Below are positions 59,372 to 64,000 of a stretch of DNA of 64,000 nucleotides, one piece after another. Within the stretch, counting starts at the first letter, position 1. Every line of letters begins with the position of its first letter. Source of the DNA: Rhodobacter sp. (lineage in GTDB: Bacteria; Pseudomonadota; Alphaproteobacteria; Rhodobacterales; Rhodobacteraceae); NCBI GenBank assembly GCA_020637515.1, contig JACKKG010000001.1, forward strand, positions 1,332,501-1,396,500, read 5' to 3'. The position numbers and the translations under genes were made by a program. The notes under the pieces are model-generated. The model was not told the origin of the DNA. It made no database searches and saw only the letters and a program-made list of their open reading frames with translations.

Positions 59372-59983
59372 TCAGAACCGATAGGCGGCGCGCAGTTCGA
59401 TCGCGGTCGTGGTGGCCACCATCGGCACGGTCGAATCCTGCAACCGGCGATAGGCCACGTCGACCCCCAGCATCAGGCGTTCGGTCGCCATGTAGTCGAT
59501 GCCGAGACCGGCGGTCCAGCCCGAGGGGGTGAAGGCTGCGCCCGACAAGGTCGTGCGCGAACCGCCGACAAAGCCGTAGAGCAGCGCGCGGCCCATGGCA
59601 TACCCGCCGCGCAGGCGCAGGTCGATCGTGGTGCCGGTATAGGCGTTCGGCACGCCTGTCGGCAGGTTGACCGTGCCACGCAGCACCCCGACTTCGGCAC
59701 CGATGACCCAGTTCGAGGGCAGTTGATGGTTATAGCCGGCAAACAGACCGAAGGCCGTGCTGTTCAGGTTGGAATAGGGCGCGCCGCCGACCGTGACATT
59801 GCCCGAGGCCGCGGCGATCTGCCCGCCGGCGTAAAAGCCGCTCCAACTGAGCGCGGGCGCGGGTGCGGCGACCATGACCGGCGGGGTGGGGGCGGGGGTC
59901 GCATAGCCGCTGGCCAGTGCCGATGTGGCCATCGCCGAGGTCACGAGCCCGCACAGGGCCAGGGGGATACCGAACGATTTCAT
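59372..59983 (-). CDS. Outer-membrane beta-barrel protein
   Basis: A 203-residue exported protein with a signal peptide (1-24, ...ALASG). A Pro/Ala linker follows, then a barrel of about eight strands that begins 'LSWSGFYAGGQIAAASGNVTVGG' and ends with 'ELRAAYRF', the aromatic C-terminal residue used by the Bam machinery. It resembles small OmpW/Omp25-type barrels. It converges on trmD; its start faces the DUF1624 gene region. Confidence 0.85.
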   Translation of the reverse strand: MKSFGIPLALCGLVTSAMATSALASGYATPAPTPPVMVAAPAPALSWSGFYAGGQIAAASGNVTVGGAPYSNLNSTAFGLFAGYNHQLPSNWVIGAEVGVLRGTVNLPTGVPNAYTGTTIDLRLRGGYAMGRALLYGFVGGSRTTLSGAAFTPSGWTAGLGIDYMATERLMLGVDVAYRRLQDSTVPMVATTTAIELRAAYRF

Positions 59984-60134
59984 GCGCGTGTCTCCTGTTC
60001 GTGTCGCGTGGGCGCCTGGGTCAGACGTCCCCGACAGGGTAGCGGACAGGGTCCGGAAGGTTAGGCGCCAAATTTGGCTGCAAAGGGAACGGCCCCGGCC
60101 CGGGTTCGCGCCCGGGCGCGCGCCCCGGTTCGGG

Positions 60135-60875
60135 TCAGCGCAGGCCGACCAGGAACAGCCAGAGGGTGCCGAAGATCAGCGGCTGGTGGATCAGGTAGAT
60201 CGCCAGCGAATGGCGCCCGGGCCAGGCCAGTCCGCGCAGCCAGCGCGGCGCGGGCAGGGCGCGGTGCAGGCCCAGCCTGGCGGCCGCCATGCCCAACAGG
60301 AAGGGTGCGAACCAGGGAAACACCGGTTCCAGATCCATGCTGAGGGGTTGCACGGCTGCGAAACCGATCCAGGCCAGCCAGCGCGGGTTCATCGCCTCGG
60401 CCGGCCAGAGATAGGGCGCGATCCAGATCGCGGCGGCGGCGGGCACGATCAGCCAGGCCGACGCGCGCAGAAAGGCCAGGCCCAGCACCCGGCTGACGGC
60501 GATGGAATGCAGGATGCCGAAAAAGACGAACATCCAGGGCATGGCGGCAAAGGTGGCGACGGTGACGGCCAGCGCCCCGGCGGCGATCTGCCCGGTGCCG
60601 ATCAGGAACGGCCGCCAGCGGATGCCCTGGCCATGCGCCAGCACCAGACTGACACCGGCCAGAAAGACGAAACTGCCCGCGATCAGGCGCGCAAAGATCA
60701 TCCAGGGCAGGCTCTGAATGGTGCCTTGCGCGACCAGACCGAACATTTCCAGGTCCAGCGTGGTGTGGAAGATCACCATGCCGATCAGCGCCACGCCCCG
60801 GGCGATATCGACCCCGGGCAGGCGACCGGTAGCCGGGGGCGGGGCGGGCAGGCGTGAATCGGGGGCGCTGGACAT
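60135..60875 (-). CDS. DUF1624 / heparan-alpha-glucosaminide acetyltransferase-like membrane protein
   Basis: A 246-residue membrane protein with about seven helices. The family start 'GRLPGVDIARGVALIGMVIFHTTLDLEMFG' and the end 'WPGRHSLAIYLIHQPLIFGTLWLF' fit the DUF1624/HGSNAT acyltransferase-like group. The role in bacteria is unknown, possibly acylation of a glycan. ATG 60875 is used; an upstream frame is shared with the rplS region. It is transcribed away from rplS. Confidence 0.85.
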   Translation of the reverse strand: MSSAPDSRLPAPPPATGRLPGVDIARGVALIGMVIFHTTLDLEMFGLVAQGTIQSLPWMIFARLIAGSFVFLAGVSLVLAHGQGIRWRPFLIGTGQIAAGALAVTVATFAAMPWMFVFFGILHSIAVSRVLGLAFLRASAWLIVPAAAAIWIAPYLWPAEAMNPRWLAWIGFAAVQPLSMDLEPVFPWFAPFLLGMAAARLGLHRALPAPRWLRGLAWPGRHSLAIYLIHQPLIFGTLWLFLVGLR

Positions 60876-61204
60876 GCGCGCGAGATTAGGCGCAGGCCGC
60901 GCGAAAGGCGAGGGGGCGGGTGGGCCGCCGCGCCGGGTGTCGCGGGGCCTGTCGGTTGCGTCTTGACCCGTCGCGCGGTGCCGCCTATACCCCGCGCGTC
61001 CGGGGGCGGAATCGCCCACCGGGCCGTTTTCGTTTGGGCCCCGTCTTCTCCGGCGGATCGCGGCCCGGGCGATGGGCCAGAAACGACGACCGCATCTTTG
61101 GCGGGCTGCCCCGGGCGACCGGCGCGGGACCCGAGGGAAGACCAGAGCTCTGGGCCGGCACAGACCTGCGCGGGAAAACCGCGCGCATGGATAGGAGAGA
61201 TCAG
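60876..61204 (+). other. Long leader and promoter region of rplS
   Basis: 329 bp that hold the promoter at 60963-60991 and then a ~200-nt 5' leader rich in G/C, with several hairpin-capable stretches (for example gcgcgg...ccgcgc near 61168-61187). An aggagaga ribosome site lies just before the rplS ATG. The leader is long for a bacterial gene and may allow autogenous control, but I see no recognised motif. No coding gene fits. Confidence 0.5.
60963..60991 (+). promoter_or_regulatory. Promoter of rplS-rpmE
   Basis: TTGACC, a 17-nt spacer and TATACC; a near-consensus housekeeping promoter. The transcript start would be near 60998. Confidence 0.7.
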
Positions 61205-61588
61205 ATGAACCTGATCGAACAACTCGAGGCCGAGCAGATCGCCGCTCTCGGCAAGGACATTCCCGATTTCAAGCCGGGCGACACCGTGCGCGTCGGCTAC
61301 AAGGTGACCGAAGGCACGCGCTCGCGCGTTCAGGCGTTCGAAGGCGTCTGCATCAGCCGTCGCGGCGGTTCCGGCATCGCCGCCTCGTTCACCGTGCGCA
61401 AGATCTCGTTCGGCGAAGGCGTCGAGCGGATGTTCCCGCTGTATTCGACCAACATCGATTCGATCACGGTCGTGCGTCGTGGCCGCGTGCGCCGCGCCAA
61501 GCTCTATTACCTGCGTGACCGCCGCGGCAAGTCGGCGCGGATCGCGGAAAAGACCAACTACCGCGCCCTCGGCGGCAAAGCAGAGTAA
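61205..61588 (+). CDS. rplS: 50S ribosomal protein L19
   Basis: A 127-residue L19 with 'MNLIEQLEAEQIAALGKDIPDFKPGDTVRVGYKV' and 'GEGVERMFPLYSTNIDSITVVRRGRVRRAKLYYLRDRRGKSARI'. The length is normal. It is cotranscribed with rpmE 11 nt downstream and has its own promoter and long leader. Confidence 0.97.
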   Translation: MNLIEQLEAEQIAALGKDIPDFKPGDTVRVGYKVTEGTRSRVQAFEGVCISRRGGSGIAASFTVRKISFGEGVERMFPLYSTNIDSITVVRRGRVRRAKLYYLRDRRGKSARIAEKTNYRALGGKAE

Positions 61589-61599
61589 GGAGCAGGATC

Positions 61600-61821
61600 A
61601 TGAGAGACGCGATCCATCCCGAATACCACATGATCAACGTCAAGCTGGTCGATGGCACCATCGTGCAGATGAAATCGACCTGGGGCAAGGAAGGCGATAC
61701 GATGTCGCTGGACATCGACCCCTCGGTGCACCCGGCCTGGACCGGCGGGTCCTCGCGCCTGATGGACACCGGCGGCCGTGTGTCGAAGTTCAAGAACAAA
61801 TACGCCGGCCTGGGTTTCTGA
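61600..61821 (+). CDS. rpmE: 50S ribosomal protein L31 (cysteine-free type)
   Basis: A 73-residue L31. The start 'MRDAIHPEYHMINVKLVDGTIVQMKSTWG', the 'DIDPSVHPAWTGG' loop and 'GRVSKFKNKYAGLGF' end fit L31. It lacks the zinc-binding Cys-x-x-Cys pattern, so it is the C-minus form usual for alphaproteobacteria. An aggagc site lies upstream and a terminator downstream. Confidence 0.96.
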   Translation: MRDAIHPEYHMINVKLVDGTIVQMKSTWGKEGDTMSLDIDPSVHPAWTGGSSRLMDTGGRVSKFKNKYAGLGF

Positions 61822-61846
61822 CCCGTCCCGTCGTGACGCCGAACCG

Positions 61847-61874
61847 GAACGCCGCTACACCCGTAGCGGCGTTC
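61847..61874 (+). terminator. Terminator of rplS-rpmE
   Basis: A perfect 12-bp stem (gaacgccgctac / gtagcggcgttc) with loop accc, 25 nt after rpmE. It ends 19 nt before the next ATG. Confidence 0.75.
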
Positions 61875-61893
61875 TGCATTCGAGGCTCCGCGC

Positions 61894-63081
61894 ATGATTC
61901 TGGACATCGTGATCGTGCTGACTGTCGCCGCTGCCAGCGCGGTGGTGTGGCGCCCCTCCTTGCGCAAATGGCCGGTGTGGCGGGCGATGGTGACGCCGCT
62001 CGCGTCGATTATCGGTTCGGGGTTTCTGGTTCTGGGTCCGTTGCTGAACGACGCCTACGGGGTTTGGGCCCCGGTGGCGATGGCGGCGCTATGCGCCGCG
62101 GCCTGGGGATTCGGTGCCGCGATCCGCGACAACATCGCCACCATCGGTGACAACCTGGACGCCGGCGAAGGGGTGTGGGCCGAGGGGTTGGCCTCGGCCT
62201 TGCTGGGCTTTGCCTACATGATATCGGTCGCGTATTACCTGAACCTGTTCGGGGCCTTTGCGCTGTCACTGACCCCCTGGTCCGACCCGTTGAGCGCCCG
62301 CATCCTGACCAGCGCGGTCTATCTGCTGATCCTGGGCGTCGGCCTGACCAAGGGGTTCCGGATGCTCGAAACGATGGAATATGCCTCGGTCGCGCTGAAG
62401 CTGGCGATCATCGCCGGGCTTTTGGTGGCGCTGGCGGTGTATTTCACGGGCCTGGCGGCCCAGGGCCAGTTGGTCACCGCCCCGGCCCGGGTGACCGGTT
62501 GGGCGGCGCTGACGCTGGGGTTCGGTATGATCGTGACCGTGCAGGGGTTCGAAACCTCGCGCTATCTGGGGCACGCCTATGACGCGCCGACGCGCATCCG
62601 TTCGATGCGGATGGCGCAGGGGCTCTCGACGGCGATCTACCTGGTCTATATCGGGCTGATCGCCTTCACCTTTGCGCCGGACCCGGCGCATCTGACCGAA
62701 ACCGCAATCGTGGGCATGATGGGGCAGGTTTCGCCGATCCTGCCGCTGTTCCTGGTGGCGGCGGCGCTGGCGGCGCAATTTTCGGCTGCGGTCGCGGATA
62801 CCTCGGGCTCGGGCGGGCTGATCGCGGAAATCAGCCGCGACCGGATGACGCCGCGGCAGGCTTATGCGGTGACCGTCGGGGTCGGCCTGGCGATCACCTG
62901 GGCGGCGGATGTGTTCCAGATCATCGCCTATGCCTCGCGCGCGTTCGCCGCCTATTACGCGGTGCAGGCGGCCATGGCGGCGGCGCGGGTCTGGCCCCGG
63001 CGCCCGGCGCGGGCGGCGGTGCACGCGGCGCTGGCGGTGCTGGCGCTGGCGGTGGTGATCTTTGGAGCCCCGGTCGAGTAG
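61894..63081 (+). CDS. APC-superfamily-like membrane transporter
   Basis: A 395-residue protein with about ten to eleven membrane helices. The opening 'MVTPLASIIGSGFLVLGPLL' resembles the first helix of amino-acid/polyamine transporters (G-S-G motif), and 'SAAVADTSGSGGLIAEISRDRM' recalls the region after helix 8. The family match is loose, and solute and direction are unknown. It follows the rpmE terminator and has no clear ribosome site. Confidence 0.7.
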   Translation: MILDIVIVLTVAAASAVVWRPSLRKWPVWRAMVTPLASIIGSGFLVLGPLLNDAYGVWAPVAMAALCAAAWGFGAAIRDNIATIGDNLDAGEGVWAEGLASALLGFAYMISVAYYLNLFGAFALSLTPWSDPLSARILTSAVYLLILGVGLTKGFRMLETMEYASVALKLAIIAGLLVALAVYFTGLAAQGQLVTAPARVTGWAALTLGFGMIVTVQGFETSRYLGHAYDAPTRIRSMRMAQGLSTAIYLVYIGLIAFTFAPDPAHLTETAIVGMMGQVSPILPLFLVAAALAAQFSAAVADTSGSGGLIAEISRDRMTPRQAYAVTVGVGLAITWAADVFQIIAYASRAFAAYYAVQAAMAAARVWPRRPARAAVHAALAVLALAVVIFGAPVE

Positions 63082-63163
63082 GGCGCATCGGCGCTTCCAT
63101 CGGCCGCGCGGTCAGCCTATTGTCCCGGCCACGCAAAACGCGTGGGGAAGACAAGGAAGAACC

Positions 63164-63973
63164 GTGGCGCATATCATCGTCACCGGCAATGAAAAGGGCG
63201 GGTCGGGCAAGTCCACGACCGCCATGCATATCGCCACCGCCCTGTGCCGAATGGGGCATCGGGTGGGGGCGCTGGACCTCGACGTGCGCCAGCGCAGCTT
63301 TGGCCGCTATATCGAGAATCGGGCCGCCTTTTGCGCACGCGAGCGCGTGACGCTGCCGAGCCCGCAATACGCCGAACTGCCCGATGTCGATCCCGCGACC
63401 CTGGCACCGAACGAGAACATCAACGACCACCGTCTGGGCGAGGCGATGGCCGCGCTGGACGCCGATTGCGATTTCATCGTGATCGACTGCCCGGGCAGCC
63501 ATACGCGGCTGGCGCAGGTGGCGCATTCCCTGGCGGACACGCTGGTCACGCCGCTGAACGACAGTTTCGTGGATTTCGATCTGCTGGCAAGGATCGACCC
63601 CAACACGAACGCGGTCATGGGGCCGTCGATCTATGCCGAAATGGTTTGGCAGGCGCGCCAGCTCAGGGCGCAGGCCGGGCTGAAGCCGATCGACTGGATC
63701 GTTCTGCGCAACCGTCTGGGCGCGCAGCAGATGCACAACAAGCGCAAGGTCGGCGAGGCGTTGGACGCGCTGGCCCGCCGCATCGGGTTCCGGGTGGCGC
63801 CCGGGTTTTCCGAGCGCGTCATCTTCCGCGAGCTGTTCCCGCGCGGTCTGACGCTGCTCGATCTGCGGGACACCGGGGTCGAACAGTTGAACATCTCGAA
63901 CGTGGCCGCGCGGCAGGAGTTGCGCGACCTGCTGGCCGCGCTGCGCCTGCCGGGCGTGAAGGTCAGTGTTTGA
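63164..63973 (+). CDS. mipZ: Division-plane positioning ATPase MipZ (ParA family)
   Basis: A 269-residue ParA/MinD-type ATPase. The deviant Walker A 'VTGNEKGGSGKSTTAMHIATAL' sits at the start, then 'ALDLDVRQRSFGRYIENRAAF' and 'DFIVIDCPGSHTRLAQVAHSLADTLVTPLNDSFVDFDLL' as in Caulobacter MipZ, which inhibits FtsZ near ParB/parS and so places the septum at mid-cell. The GTG start at 63164 has an aaggaag site 7-8 nt upstream. The remaining 27 bases of the window hold nothing recognisable. Confidence 0.93.
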   Translation: MAHIIVTGNEKGGSGKSTTAMHIATALCRMGHRVGALDLDVRQRSFGRYIENRAAFCARERVTLPSPQYAELPDVDPATLAPNENINDHRLGEAMAALDADCDFIVIDCPGSHTRLAQVAHSLADTLVTPLNDSFVDFDLLARIDPNTNAVMGPSIYAEMVWQARQLRAQAGLKPIDWIVLRNRLGAQQMHNKRKVGEALDALARRIGFRVAPGFSERVIFRELFPRGLTLLDLRDTGVEQLNISNVAARQELRDLLAALRLPGVKVSV

Positions 63974-64000
63974 AGAACCGCTTTTCGGGCAGTTGATCCG

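Overview
The window is a high-GC (roughly two-thirds G+C) alphaproteobacterial chromosome segment. Gene content and order point to the Rhodobacterales (Rhodobacter/Paracoccus-like). The clearest markers are an fnrL regulator divergent from hemN, a ccoNOQP-ccoGHIS cbb3 oxidase cluster with three FNR-type boxes, MipZ, and the ffh/rpsP/rimM/trmD/rplS/rpmE translation block. About 66 protein genes, two tRNAs (Cys-GCA, Thr-GGT) and several hairpin terminators and repeats are supported. There is no rRNA, insertion sequence, prophage or CRISPR array. This is mostly ordinary core chromosome, densely packed, with many 1-4 nt stop/start overlaps.

Layout: 0.1-1.3 kb, two small metabolic genes. 1.4-3.6 kb, hemN and fnrL facing apart around an FNR box. 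3.7-7.5 kb, unknown small proteins, a Tat-exported cyclic-nucleotide phosphodiesterase/nucleotidase and an orphan Flp-pilin-like protein. 7.6-17.4 kb, a universal stress protein, the cbb3 oxidase with its assembly genes, and Fe superoxide dismutase, i.e. a low-oxygen respiration island. 17.4-21.3 kb, two secreted LCCL-domain proteins built from one or five copies of a cysteine-bearing repeat. 21.4-29.4 kb, assorted metabolic and membrane genes. 29.5-31.5 kb, tRNA-Cys, a dipeptidase and a DUF1285 protein. 31.5-38.3 kb, a MoxR/DUF58/DUF4159/membrane-protein operon. 38.3-40.5 kb, hisD with two small neighbours. 40.5-46.2 kb, tRNA-Thr and an assimilatory sulfate-reduction operon (cysG, DUF2849, sulfite reductase, APS reductase, DUF934, ferredoxin-NADP reductase). 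46.2-54.2 kb, a class V aminotransferase, a secreted protein with an internal duplication, a YhhQ transporter, an unusual leader upstream of arfB, a NUDIX protein, a Pit phosphate transporter and TrhO. 54.4-61.8 kb, the SRP and ribosome-maturation block. 61.9-64 kb, an APC-like membrane protein and MipZ.

The most unusual signals are non-coding or architectural. (1) Between the YhhQ gene and arfB (ribosome rescue) lies an 18-residue GTG-started reading frame. Its Shine-Dalgarno is a 17-nt stretch complementary to the 16S rRNA 3' end. Three hairpins follow, the last terminator-like and just before arfB, and one upstream segment can pair with the terminator's 5' arm. This looks like an attenuator or a small RNA. 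(2) A composite element (two G/C hairpins plus a conserved box) occurs three times, always between codirectional genes. (3) The tandem pair of secreted LCCL proteins carries five- and one-fold repeats. (4) The FNR box between hemN and fnrL is placed so that a class II promoter would give a nearly leaderless hemN message. All functional statements are from reading the sequence; no database search was run.
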